In this document: positions 8,972 through 16,671 of the stretch, in pieces | Position numbering within the stretch: the first letter of the stretch is position 1 | Layout: each line of letters begins with the position of its first letter | NCBI GenBank assembly: GCA_964423425.1 | Contig: CAYRES010000012.1 | Location: 18,094 to 82,093 of the forward strand | Direction: 5' to 3' | DNA length: 64,000 nt | DNA from: CAYRES01 sp964423425 | GTDB lineage: Bacteria > Actinomycetota > Thermoleophilia > RBG-16-64-13 | Notes under the pieces: model-generated | The model's input: only the letters and a program-made list of their open reading frames with translations | The model's database searches: none | What the model was told of the DNA's origin: nothing | Translations under genes and position numbers: made by a program

Positions 8972-10588
8972 CTAGCAGTTCGTGCCGGTCTGGTCGGCCT
9001 GGACGGCTGGCTCGAGCCACTTGGACATACCCAGGCTGTCCGCGCAGTGATGATGGCAAGGGATCAGGTAGGAGCGGACATACCCGTGACGGCGATAGAA
9101 GCGCTCCGCCCTTGACTCGGGCTTGGTGGCCAACACCACCTTGCGGCATCCCGCGCCGTGCGCGTCCCGCTCGAAATGGGCGAGAAGCGCACTCCCCAGC
9201 CCCCGGCCACGAAAGCCCTCCTCCACCAACACCTCTTCCACGGTGGCCACGCCTCCCGCCCACGAACCCCTCAGCACACCGACCACGCGCTGACCCCGGC
9301 TTGCCACCCACGCCGCCCGCATGGTCGTCCAATCGAGGGCACGGCCGAACAGCTCCTCCTCGGCCCCGGGCCAGCGATCGCCCAGGAACCGGCGTGTCCG
9401 CCTCCGGGGGGCGTCCTCCCGCACCACCGTGTAGTCCTCGCCGGCCTGCCGCCGCGCACGAGGCTGCGCCTCCAAGTCATCCTCGCCGAAGAGAAGCCGT
9501 AACTCCCCACCGGAAGGTACCGACGGTGCCGTCGACAGAGCCGCCTCCGCAACCTCAGGGAATCCCCACGACCTCAACACCAGCGAGGTGAGCGCGGCCA
9601 CGGGAAACGAGGAGCCGTCAGCGATCTTGATGAAGCAGCCCCTCGCCCGACCCGCCCCGGCGGTGAGCGCACTCCTTCCCGGCGAGGCCGGGGTGCTCGA
9701 AGACCGGCCCATGGCGGGAATCCCGAAGCCCTGCACTCCCATGTTGCCCATCTTGGCCACCACAACACCGCCCGGTTCCGCCTCCCCGCCCCCGACCGGG
9801 AACGGCACACTTGCGGCCGCCCGCATGACTTCCGTATCGAGGTTACCGAAGCCACGGACGAGTGCCGGGTATGCGGCCATGGCCCGGCTGAGCCGCGCAT
9901 ACACCGGGTCGCGGCCGGCAGCCAGACGCGCGTAGAGCGTCGCCGCCCACGCCGCAGGGAGACGAAACACGGGCACACCGCAGCCATCGGTGCCGCAGCG
10001 CAGATCTCCCCCGCCCGGGGACAGGTCGCCGAGGAGGCCGCGGATAGTCGTCGCGATGAGTTCCTGCACCGGGTGATCGGGGCGCGGGTATCCCTGCACG
10101 TCCACGCCGAGATCGACGGCCAGCGCCACCATGCCCGCGTGCTTGCCCGAACAGGTGTGATGCAGGGCGGTCGGTTGAAGCCCACGGGCGCGCAACGCGG
10201 CGGCGGCCTCGCCGCTGAGCGGCGAGGCCGCTCCACATTCGAGCAGCTCCGGACCCATACCCACCCGGCGAAGCAACCGACCCACCACCTCGATGTGCTG
10301 CTCTTCTCCCAGGTGTGAGCCGCAGGCAACGGCCAACTCCTCCTCAGTCACACCCAGACGATCCGCCGCACCGGAGGCAACCAAGGCGTAGGCCTGGAAC
10401 GGCTTGGCCGCCGACCGCAGATGTACCGGCGTGTTGGGGTCGCCGCGGGCGGCCCACACCACACCCTCGTCGTCGGCTGCGACCACCACTCCCCGATACA
10501 CCGCCTCGGGCGATCCGCCCCGGAAGAGGGCCGCGAGGGGCTCGGTGGCCGCGTCGAACGCGTCCGCGGTGTCAAAGACCGAGTTCGT
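8972..10588 (-). CDS. Asparaginase II-type protein fused to a GNAT acetyltransferase
   Basis: Residues about 14-350 match the Asparaginase_II family (L-asparagine to aspartate and ammonia): LFRGGSPEAVYRG, RSAAKPFQ, GSHLGEEQH, HHTCSGKHAGM, RCGTDGCGVPVF, GCFIKIADGS. Residues about 395-505 form a GNAT domain with the acetyl-CoA loop EGFRGRGLGSALL. The first canonical start (GTG, 10501) would cut off the conserved N-terminus, which stays open back into the HD gene. An ACG at 10588, 6 nt after AGGGGG, is taken as provisional start; a +1 frameshift from the HD gene at CTTTGAC is the alternative. The fusion is unusual; the acetyl acceptor is unknown. Confidence 0.75.
   Translation of the reverse strand, partial: TNSVFDTADAFDAATEPLAALFRGGSPEAVYRGVVVAADDEGVVWAARGDPNTPVHLRSAAKPFQAYALVASGAADRLGVTEEELAVACGSHLGEEQHIEVVGRLLRRVGMGPELLECGAASPLSGEAAAALRARGLQPTALHHTCSGKHAGMVALAVDLGVDVQGYPRPDHPVQELIATTIRGLLGDLSPGGGDLRCGTDGCGVPVFRLPAAWAATLYARLAAGRDPVYARLSRAMAAYPALVRGFGNLDTEVMRAAASVPFPVGGGEAEPGGVVVAKMGNMGVQGFGIPAMGRSSSTPASPGRSALTAGAGRARGCFIKIADGSSFPVAALTSLVLRSWGFPEVAEAALSTAPSVPSGGELRLLFGEDDLEAQPRARRQAGEDYTVVREDAPRRRTRRFLGDRWPGAEEELFGRALDWTTMRAAWVASRGQRVVGVLRGSWAGGVATVEEVLVEEGFRGRGLGSALLAHFERDAHGAGCRKVVLATKPESRAERFYRRHGYVRSYLIPCHHHCADSLGMSKWLEPAVQADQTGTNC
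10571..10577 (-). other. CTTTGAC slippery-type sequence at HD/asparaginase junction
   Basis: The HD gene ends CTT TGA, and the next base is C, giving the same seven bases as the RF2 (prfB) programmed +1 frameshift site. A +1 shift here enters exactly the asparaginase frame. An AGGGGG tract lies 17 nt upstream of CTT, farther than the 3 nt seen in prfB, so efficiency would be expected to be lower. The match is observed; function is speculative. Confidence 0.3.
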
Positions 10589-11126
10589 CTGCCACCCCCT
10601 GCATGGCTTCCAACCCCAGCGCCAAGAACTCCTCGAGCGGAAGGCCGAACTGCTCGCAGCTCGCGATGTCCTCCCGGTTGGCTCCGCGGGCGAAGGCGGG
10701 TTCCTTGAAACGCTTCCTGAGGCTCTTCACCTTGACCAACTCGAGCTTCTTCTCCGGGCGGATGAGAGCCGCCGCCGTGATGAGGCCGGAAAGGGGGTCG
10801 GCGGCGACGATGGCCCGATCCATGATGCACGTGCACTCCGAGCCGTTCTCGCGGTTGTGGGCCATGATGGTCTGCAGCACGGCTTCGTCTTCGAAACCAC
10901 TCTCCCTGAGCCACGCCACCGTCCGCAGACCGTGCTCCTGCATAAGCTCCGCCGTCTCGTCTACATCGAGGTCGTGGAGCAGGCCGGCCAAGGCCCACCT
11001 CGCCCGGTCCTCACCCAGCCTGTCGGCCAACGCTCCCATGATTGCTTCAGTCGCGATCATGTGGCGCACCAGATTCTCATTGGGCACCTTCTCCCTGATG
11101 AGAGTGAGGGCTTCGTCCCTTTCCAC
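10572..11126 (-). CDS. HD-domain phosphohydrolase
   Basis: A 184-residue cytoplasmic HD protein. Metal ligands are visible as LVRHMIATE (about residue 22), GLLHDLDVDET (about 51) and the later AHNRENG and IVAADPLSG segments. The C-terminus EAMQGVADELGL is typical of this HDIG-like family, so the TGA looks like a genuine end. Substrate is unknown; such proteins are metal-dependent phosphohydrolases or nucleotidases. It starts 42 nt after the NUDIX gene and runs without a gap into the asparaginase-GNAT gene, whose frame begins within or at its end. Confidence 0.85.
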   Translation of the reverse strand: MERDEALTLIREKVPNENLVRHMIATEAIMGALADRLGEDRARWALAGLLHDLDVDETAELMQEHGLRTVAWLRESGFEDEAVLQTIMAHNRENGSECTCIMDRAIVAADPLSGLITAAALIRPEKKLELVKVKSLRKRFKEPAFARGANREDIASCEQFGLPLEEFLALGLEAMQGVADELGL

Positions 11127-11168
11127 GCTTCCTCCTTTCTCTGGAGAACCGCCTCTCCCGGCGGTTTG

Positions 11169-11675
11169 TCAGTCGGCTGCCGCCGCCTCCCGCCCGGCGG
11201 TGGACCCACCGATGGATTGGCCGTGTACAATCCACAGGTGCCGGGCGAGGGCCGTGGCCTTCACGATGTCGTCTCGTCGCCAGGGGGTGAGGCCGTCATG
11301 AGCGAGGGCCACCCATTCCGCAGGCGTGACCCAGCGCCAGGCATCGGCCTCCTCCGCCGCCGGCACCGGATCACCCGGCTCCGCCTCCGTCGTACGGCAG
11401 GCGAAGCTCACCGCGACCACACGCTCCCCCTTGTGGACGCCGTCGTAGGCGTAACAGATACCGGCCACTTCGATGTTGAGTGAGGTCTCCTCTGCCACTT
11501 CCCTCACCAAGGCGTCCTCCAATCCCTCACCATGCTCCAGCCTGCCACCCGGTGGGCCCCACACCCCGTCGGGTACGCGCCTCAGCAAGAGGAAGCGATC
11601 GTCACCAGGGCGCGACAAAAGACCGACCACCGCCAGCCGGGCCCACGGCGAAGAGAGGTCCGGGTGTGCGCTCAC
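11169..11675 (-). CDS. NUDIX hydrolase
   Basis: A 168-residue NUDIX enzyme expected to hydrolyse a nucleoside diphosphate derivative. The Nudix box runs from GGRLEHGEGLEDA into REVAEETSL near residues 50-73; the usual Gly of the REUXEEXGU motif is Ser. The GTG start at 11675 overlaps the aldolase stop as GTGA and has GGGGA 4 nt upstream; a longer frame from 11780 would lie inside the aldolase gene. Its place between the aldolase and the HD phosphohydrolase hints at metabolite or nucleotide clean-up (inference). Confidence 0.85.
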   Translation of the reverse strand: MSAHPDLSSPWARLAVVGLLSRPGDDRFLLLRRVPDGVWGPPGGRLEHGEGLEDALVREVAEETSLNIEVAGICYAYDGVHKGERVVAVSFACRTTEAEPGDPVPAAEEADAWRWVTPAEWVALAHDGLTPWRRDDIVKATALARHLWIVHGQSIGGSTAGREAAAAD

Positions 11676-12268
11676 CACTCCCCGTAGCCTTCGCTCTTCA
11701 ACCGATACTCCCGCGGCACAATGCCGGCACGGTGGGTGAGGTAGACGATGCGGGCTGAGGACTCGACGGCACTCGACCACTGAAACGCCTCTTCGAGCAT
11801 GTTGCCCGTGCAGAAGAGACCGTGGCCGCGCAACAGGCAGGCTTTGTGAGTCTGGAGCGCCTTGCTCAAGACCTGCGCCATCTCTTCCGACCCGATGGTC
11901 TTCTCCGCCACCACCACGGGTACTTTGTGAAGTAGGTAGGATCCCTCGGAATCGATGGGGATGACGGCGTCTTCCACCAAGGAGAGCACGACCGCATGGG
12001 GTGGATGGGTGTGCACGATGGCCTGGGCGGACGTATGCGCATAGACCGCCCGGTGGGTGATGATCTCGCTCGAGGCGAGAGCGATACCGCTGTCATCTTC
12101 GTAGATGCCGGTCTCGATGAGGTCATCAGGCCGCAGACGGCCCATCATACTGCCCCGGCGGGTGATGACCAGCCGGTCACCGATACGCACCGACATGTTG
12201 CCGGCGTGCGAGCTGACCAAGCCAGACACGAAGCAGTCCCGGCCGATATCCCTAAACAGCTCGTAGAT
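11672..12268 (-). CDS. Class II aldolase/adducin-family protein, probable ATC start
   Basis: A 198-residue class II aldolase-fold protein: SHAGNMSVRIGDRL at the N-terminus, metal ligands in HTHPPHA (about residue 85) and GHGLFCTG (about 148). Relatives cleave phosphorylated sugars to dihydroxyacetone phosphate or lactaldehyde. The first ATG (12229) would drop the conserved YELFRDIGRDCFVSGLV. In frame upstream the only well-placed initiator is ATC at 12268, with GGAGG 6 nt before it, inside the last codons of the AOR gene. Coupling to AOR translation may help initiation. It overlaps the NUDIX gene by GTGA. Confidence 0.8.
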   Translation of the reverse strand: MYELFRDIGRDCFVSGLVSSHAGNMSVRIGDRLVITRRGSMMGRLRPDDLIETGIYEDDSGIALASSEIITHRAVYAHTSAQAIVHTHPPHAVVLSLVEDAVIPIDSEGSYLLHKVPVVVAEKTIGSEEMAQVLSKALQTHKACLLRGHGLFCTGNMLEEAFQWSSAVESSARIVYLTHRAGIVPREYRLKSEGYGEW

Positions 12269-14255
12269 GGCGCCCCTCCGTTCTCTCTTCTTTCCCCTCC
12301 TCGGGCCGGCGAAGAAGGCGGCGGGCCTGTTCGGCCAGATTCAAGGCCTCGATCTTCGCCTGAGTGGGTTCGCCTTCTCGACCCCAACCGCGGGCGCGAT
12401 AGTACTCCTCGATCATGGGCTCGAGTTCCACCACGTGGCCGGCCGAGGGTCCCTTCGCCGGCGGTTCGGCAAGAAGCCGTTCAGGGAGGGTGTCGTCCCG
12501 CCGCGTGAAGCCAGCTGCCAGATTCCAGAGCCGCTCCAAGTTCCAGATACGCTCCCCCGTGAAGAGGATATCCTGCGCCGAGAGATCCCGGCCTGTGCTC
12601 GCAGCGAGGAGCCGGGCCATCATCTCCTCACCGAAAGCGAAACCGGCGAACTTGCATACGCAGGCCGAGTCGAATACCGCGGAGAGGTGCTGCAGGTTGA
12701 TGAGGATGCCCGACTTGCCGGACGCGGCGAAGCGATCGAGCATCTTCGGGATGCCGAGGATCTCAGGGCCCACCATGTTCGCGCGAAGGTGGCAGGCTCC
12801 CCGGTTCGAGGTGGCATACGCCAGCCCCTGCCCCACCATGCCCCGCGGGTCGTACCCCGGACACTCCAGCCCTTTCACCTGGATGGAGGCCTCCGGCCGC
12901 TGGTACCCGCGGGCGAAGCGAAGCGAGCCGTCGGCGAGTTCCGCACCAAAGCCTTCCCGGTGGCCCATCTCCCTGAGAAGCTGCAGCACCCGCCGGCCGT
13001 CGCCGAACTTGATGGTGCGGGCCAAGGCTCCCTTGGAAGCTATCTCCATGGCGCAGGCGATGGTGGCGCCCGCAGAGATGGTGTCGAGGCCGAGTTCTCC
13101 GCACAGGCGGTTGCCTTCGTGCACGGTCTTCAGATCATCGACTCCGCAGTCGGCCCCGAGGGCCCACAAGCTCTCGTATTCGGGACCTTCAACCGCGGCC
13201 GGGCCGGCGCCCACCCGCGGCGTGCAGCGGATGCGGCAGCCCATGCAGCCCTTGCGGCCGGTCACGAGGCTGCGACGCACCACCTCACCCGAGATACGCT
13301 CGGCTCCGTCCCAACAGGACGCTTGGAAGTTCTTCACCGGCAACGCCCCCGCCTGGTTGAGCAAGCGCATGAGTACGGCCGTGCCGAACTCGGGAAGTGC
13401 TTTGCTGGTGACGGGGTTGGCCGCGATCTGCTTCTCAGCCTCGTAGGTGATGAAGGAGAACCGCTCCGGGTCGGCGACGTGGAGGGGGCGGTCGCCGGCC
13501 ACGGCCACCGCCAGGATGCGCTTGGCCGAGAGTGCAGCCCCCAGGCCTCCCCGGCCCAGATTGCGCCGGTCGTCGGTGCGGAGCGAGCCGAGCAGGGAGC
13601 CCCTCCTCCCAGAGAGACCCGGGAACACGAAGGCGTAGGCGGGGCCCAGCACCTCGCGAAGCGAAGCCACCAGTTCGGAGGAGGTGACCCTGTCTCTGCC
13701 GCCCGCCTCGCCCGGTTGAAGAGAGGGAAGGAGCTCGGAGACGGGAACGAGACTCACCCAGGGCCGGCCCTCAGCGTCGGGCGCGCGGCGGGGCTCCGCC
13801 CCTGCGGCGCGCCCCTCCCCCCCTTGCCGCTTCGCTCCGCCGACCGGCCTGCCGCTCCCCGCGGGCGCCTCCATACGGCCGTCGATGATGAGCACACACC
13901 ACTCGGCCGCCCGGCCGGTGACCACACAAGCAGCCACACCGGCCTGCCGCAGACGCACACCGAAGCGGCCGCCGGCATTGCTGTCGAAGATGGTACCGGT
14001 GAGAGGCGACACCCCCACCGCGGCAAACCGTCCGCTGCTCGGCGCCGCCGTACCGGTGAGCGCACCCGCGGCCAGAACGAAGGGCTGGCGCGGATCGAGC
14101 GGGTCGGCCGCCGGCGCACCCAGGCGGGCCACGATCTCCACCCCGTACCCCCGGCCCCCCAGGAACGAGAGCAGGGAGGATTCCGGGTCTACCCAACGGG
14201 CGGCCGCTTTGTCGAGATCGTAATGGATGGTCCAAGCGGGCTGCGCGTGCACCAT
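12252..14255 (-). CDS. Aldehyde:ferredoxin oxidoreductase (tungsten/molybdopterin)
   Basis: A 667-residue AOR-family enzyme that oxidizes aldehydes to acids with ferredoxin through a bis-pterin W or Mo cofactor and a [4Fe-4S] cluster. Visible are the N-terminal FLGGRGYGVEI block, GRGGLGAALSAKRI, cluster cysteines CMGCRIRC near residues 332-340 and a last ligand in ACVCKF near 530. Residues about 135-195 are a Gly/Arg/Pro-rich insert not expected in the family. The ATG at 14255 has GGGGGA 4-5 nt upstream; a longer frame lacks conservation. First gene of an operon with aldolase, NUDIX, HD and asparaginase-GNAT genes. Substrate unknown. Confidence 0.92.
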   Translation of the reverse strand: MVHAQPAWTIHYDLDKAAARWVDPESSLLSFLGGRGYGVEIVARLGAPAADPLDPRQPFVLAAGALTGTAAPSSGRFAAVGVSPLTGTIFDSNAGGRFGVRLRQAGVAACVVTGRAAEWCVLIIDGRMEAPAGSGRPVGGAKRQGGEGRAAGAEPRRAPDAEGRPWVSLVPVSELLPSLQPGEAGGRDRVTSSELVASLREVLGPAYAFVFPGLSGRRGSLLGSLRTDDRRNLGRGGLGAALSAKRILAVAVAGDRPLHVADPERFSFITYEAEKQIAANPVTSKALPEFGTAVLMRLLNQAGALPVKNFQASCWDGAERISGEVVRRSLVTGRKGCMGCRIRCTPRVGAGPAAVEGPEYESLWALGADCGVDDLKTVHEGNRLCGELGLDTISAGATIACAMEIASKGALARTIKFGDGRRVLQLLREMGHREGFGAELADGSLRFARGYQRPEASIQVKGLECPGYDPRGMVGQGLAYATSNRGACHLRANMVGPEILGIPKMLDRFAASGKSGILINLQHLSAVFDSACVCKFAGFAFGEEMMARLLAASTGRDLSAQDILFTGERIWNLERLWNLAAGFTRRDDTLPERLLAEPPAKGPSAGHVVELEPMIEEYYRARGWGREGEPTQAKIEALNLAEQARRLLRRPEEGKEERTEGRHLRAV

Positions 14256-14292
14256 TCTTCCCCCAGTTGCGAACGTTCTTGAGTTGCCCTCG

Positions 14293-14320
14293 ATTCTAGC
14301 AAGCTTGCATGATTGGTCAC
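14293..14320 (-). promoter_or_regulatory. Possible promoter of the AOR operon
   Basis: On the minus strand GTGACC (14320-14315) is separated by 16 bp from TAGAAT (14298-14293). Transcription would start near 14286, about 31 nt before the AOR start codon. The 10-bp palindrome GCAAGCTTGC (14299-14308) lies in the spacer and could be an operator. This is a consensus match only. Confidence 0.4.
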
Positions 14321-14447
14321 CATCACGTAGAAGTATGTGAGGGATAAGGCGGAGCAGGCAGGCGGCAGACGCAGACCTCGTCATCCCGGTTGCACCGCAC
14401 ACGCGTCCGTACGAGTCATTGCCCAACCTGAAGGACGGCGACGACAC

Positions 14448-15287
14448 ATGGCCCCCCGAGAAGTAACGTGCAGGCACTGCGGCACCCGGCAGCGGGGAGC
14501 GCCTGCGGTGTGCAGTGAGTGCGGGGCCTTCCTGCGGCTGAGTTCCTCGGCGCTCGGTCACGGCTGCGGGACTCCGACGGGCGGCGGCGGGCGGCGGACC
14601 CCGCCTCCGGCGGGCGAACGGCGGCAGGTCTCACTGCAGCGGCGCCTCTTGGCCGGCGCCTTGGTGATCGTGTTTGCAGCGGCGGCTGCCGGCTTCGGCG
14701 CCTTCCTCTACCGCGCTTTCTCCGACTGGAGCCTGGCGACCGGCTCCACCACAATCACCACCGCGCTCACCACCACGACCGCCGGAACCACCTCCTCCAC
14801 CGATGCCGGCGCCGGGACGACTACCACCACGGAAGCCCCATCCCCCGGAGAGCAGATCTTCCCCAGTGAAAGCAAGGCCTCCTCCTTCCTGCCGCCGTCG
14901 GGAGGCATCGGCTACAACCCCGACAACTTGACCGACGGCGACCTCACCACCGCCTGGAACGAAGGAGCCGAGGGCAGAGGAGTGGGGGAATGGGTGCAAT
15001 TCTACTTCTCCCCCACCGTTAAGCTCGAGCGCATCGAGATAGCCAACGGCTACCAGAAGGACGACCGCCGCTTCAGCGGGAACGTGCGGGTACGCGTGCT
15101 GCGCGTGGAGTACTCGAACGGCGAATCACACTTGGTGGAGTTGTTCGACGACCAGGGCTTCCAGAGCGTTGAACCCATGAAGAAGAGCTTCGACTGGATA
15201 AGGTTCACTATTGTATCGGTGTACCCGGATGCTTCGTGGGACGATGCTGCACTGAGCGAGGTGCGTTTCTTCGGGAGCCGCCAGTAG
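14448..15287 (+). CDS. Zinc-ribbon, single-pass membrane protein with discoidin-like C-terminal domain
   Basis: A 279-residue protein: a zinc ribbon at about 8-26 (CRHCG and CSECGAF), a transmembrane helix at about 65-90, a Ser/Thr-rich linker at about 100-130, then a beta-sandwich domain (about 140-279) resembling F5/8 type C or NADase-associated glycan-binding domains (GYNPDNLTDGDLTTAWNEG, WVQFYF). The architecture suggests a cytoplasmic zinc ribbon and an outside carbohydrate-binding domain. AAGGAC precedes the ATG; a longer frame from 14337 is less likely. Its last 80 nt overlap the end of dinB on the other strand. Function unknown. Confidence 0.75.
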   Translation: MAPREVTCRHCGTRQRGAPAVCSECGAFLRLSSSALGHGCGTPTGGGGRRTPPPAGERRQVSLQRRLLAGALVIVFAAAAAGFGAFLYRAFSDWSLATGSTTITTALTTTTAGTTSSTDAGAGTTTTTEAPSPGEQIFPSESKASSFLPPSGGIGYNPDNLTDGDLTTAWNEGAEGRGVGEWVQFYFSPTVKLERIEIANGYQKDDRRFSGNVRVRVLRVEYSNGESHLVELFDDQGFQSVEPMKKSFDWIRFTIVSVYPDASWDDAALSEVRFFGSRQ

Positions 15288-16539
15288 ACGCGGCCGGCGG
15301 CGGGGCAGCAGCTGGCGGGGCAGCCGCAGTCGCCGCAGTCGCCGCCGTCACACCGGCCGCCTCCACAACCCCCTCCCTCCGGCCTTGGTAAGCGAGGACC
15401 CCACCCCTCACCACGGCTCCACCCCCCCACTTCTCCCGGATGGCGTCGAGGGTGAGATCGAGATCGCGCAGCAGCGGCAGTTCCTGATCGAAGAGATCAT
15501 CCTGCCAGGCACGAAGGGTCAGATTGCTCAGCCCCACTCCCACCAAGCGGATGCGGTAGCGGCGCTGACGGGCCCGACGGAACAGGGCAAGTACCTCCCG
15601 GAAGAACACCTCATCCACATCCAGAGGCCGACGTAGCGTGTGCGAGCGTACATGCGTGATGAAATCGGAGTACCGGATCTTCACGGTGATGGTGCGAGCC
15701 TCGAACCGGCGGCGCCGGAGGCGGCGGCACACACTCTCAGTGAGGGCGATGAGGGTGGACTCGAGCAGGGCCGTATCGGAGGTGTCTTCGGGATAGGTGG
15801 TCTCGCGCGAGATGGACTTGACCGTCTCGGCCGGCGTGACCGAGCGGGGGTCACGGCCCTGTGCCTTCTCGGCCAACTGCTCACCCCACTCACCGAAGGA
15901 CAGGCGCAGAAGGGAGGGCGGAACCCGGGCCAGATCGCCCACCGTCCGCACCCCCCTGTCACGCAGCCGCTCGAGCAGCACCGGCCCCACACCGGGCAGG
16001 CGCTCCACCGGGAGGGGAGTCAGAAACGATGCCTCCTCCCCGGGGCGCACCACGGTGAAGCCGCACGGCTTCTCGAAGTCGGATGCCACCTTGGCCACCA
16101 GCTTGTTGGTAGCCAACCCCACCGAGATACTGAGCGCAAGTTCGGCACACACCCGGGCCTGGATGCACCGGGCCGTGCGCACCACCGGACCGAAGAGCCG
16201 CTCGGTGCCGGTGAGATCCACATAGGCCTCGTCCAGGCTCACCCGCTCCACGAGCGGCGAATACTCCCCCAAGAGGGCCATGAGCCGCCGGGAATACTCC
16301 CCGTAGAGACGATGGTTGCCCGCGAGATACACTCCGTGGGGGCAGAGGCGGCGAGCGGTGCGCAGAGGCATGGCCGAGTGCACCCCATAACGGCGGGCGA
16401 TGTAGTTGGCGGTCGATACCACCCCCCGCTCACCCGCACCCACGATGACCGGCTTGCCACGCAGCGTGGGATCGAGATTTTCTTCCACGCTGGCGAAGAA
16501 GGCGTCGAGGTCGAGGTGTGCGATGACCCGTGTGGACAT
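15208..16539 (-). CDS. dinB: DNA polymerase IV
   Basis: A 443-residue Y-family translesion polymerase. It begins RVIAHLDLDAFFASVEE (catalytic Asp pair, Phe steric gate) and has RVSLDEAYVDLT near residue 100, helix-hairpin-helix RLPGVGPVLLERLRDRG near 175, and the little-finger domain with IRLVGVGLSNL. The last 60 residues are a low-complexity Ala/Pro/Thr tail that may be species-specific; it overlaps the convergent discoidin-like gene by 80 nt. The ATG at 16539 is chosen because a TATACT -10 ends 6 nt upstream, implying a leaderless transcript. Regulated by an SOS box. Confidence 0.93.
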   Translation of the reverse strand: MSTRVIAHLDLDAFFASVEENLDPTLRGKPVIVGAGERGVVSTANYIARRYGVHSAMPLRTARRLCPHGVYLAGNHRLYGEYSRRLMALLGEYSPLVERVSLDEAYVDLTGTERLFGPVVRTARCIQARVCAELALSISVGLATNKLVAKVASDFEKPCGFTVVRPGEEASFLTPLPVERLPGVGPVLLERLRDRGVRTVGDLARVPPSLLRLSFGEWGEQLAEKAQGRDPRSVTPAETVKSISRETTYPEDTSDTALLESTLIALTESVCRRLRRRRFEARTITVKIRYSDFITHVRSHTLRRPLDVDEVFFREVLALFRRARQRRYRIRLVGVGLSNLTLRAWQDDLFDQELPLLRDLDLTLDAIREKWGGGAVVRGGVLAYQGRREGVVEAAGVTAATAATAAAPPAAAPPPAASTGGSRRNAPRSVQHRPTKHPGTPIQ

Positions 16540-16545
16540 GAGGCG

Positions 16546-16575
16546 AGTATATACGAACATATGTTCGTAAGACAA
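16546..16575 (-). promoter_or_regulatory. dinB promoter with LexA (SOS) box
   Basis: TACGAACATATGTTCGTA (16552-16569) is a perfect 18-nt palindrome containing CGAAC-N4-GTTCG, the LexA/DinR box of Gram-positive bacteria. It fills the spacer between TTGTCT (16575-16570) and TATACT (16551-16546) on the dinB strand, so LexA would block RNA polymerase. Only six bases separate the -10 from the dinB ATG, leaving no room for a ribosome site: the mRNA is probably leaderless. Confidence 0.85.
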
Positions 16576-16671
16576 GCATCTGCCGCCGGAACGGCCCCGC
16601 TCCCGTCCTCCGATGTCTCCACAACGGGCACACGCACGCCTGACGGCATGGTATGGTTCTGCCCGATCAGC

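Noticed and set aside
12267..14282. 671-codon open frame on the plus strand
   Set aside because: Antisense to the AOR gene, created by high GC; no ribosome site or conserved motif, while the AOR frame has clear catalytic motifs.
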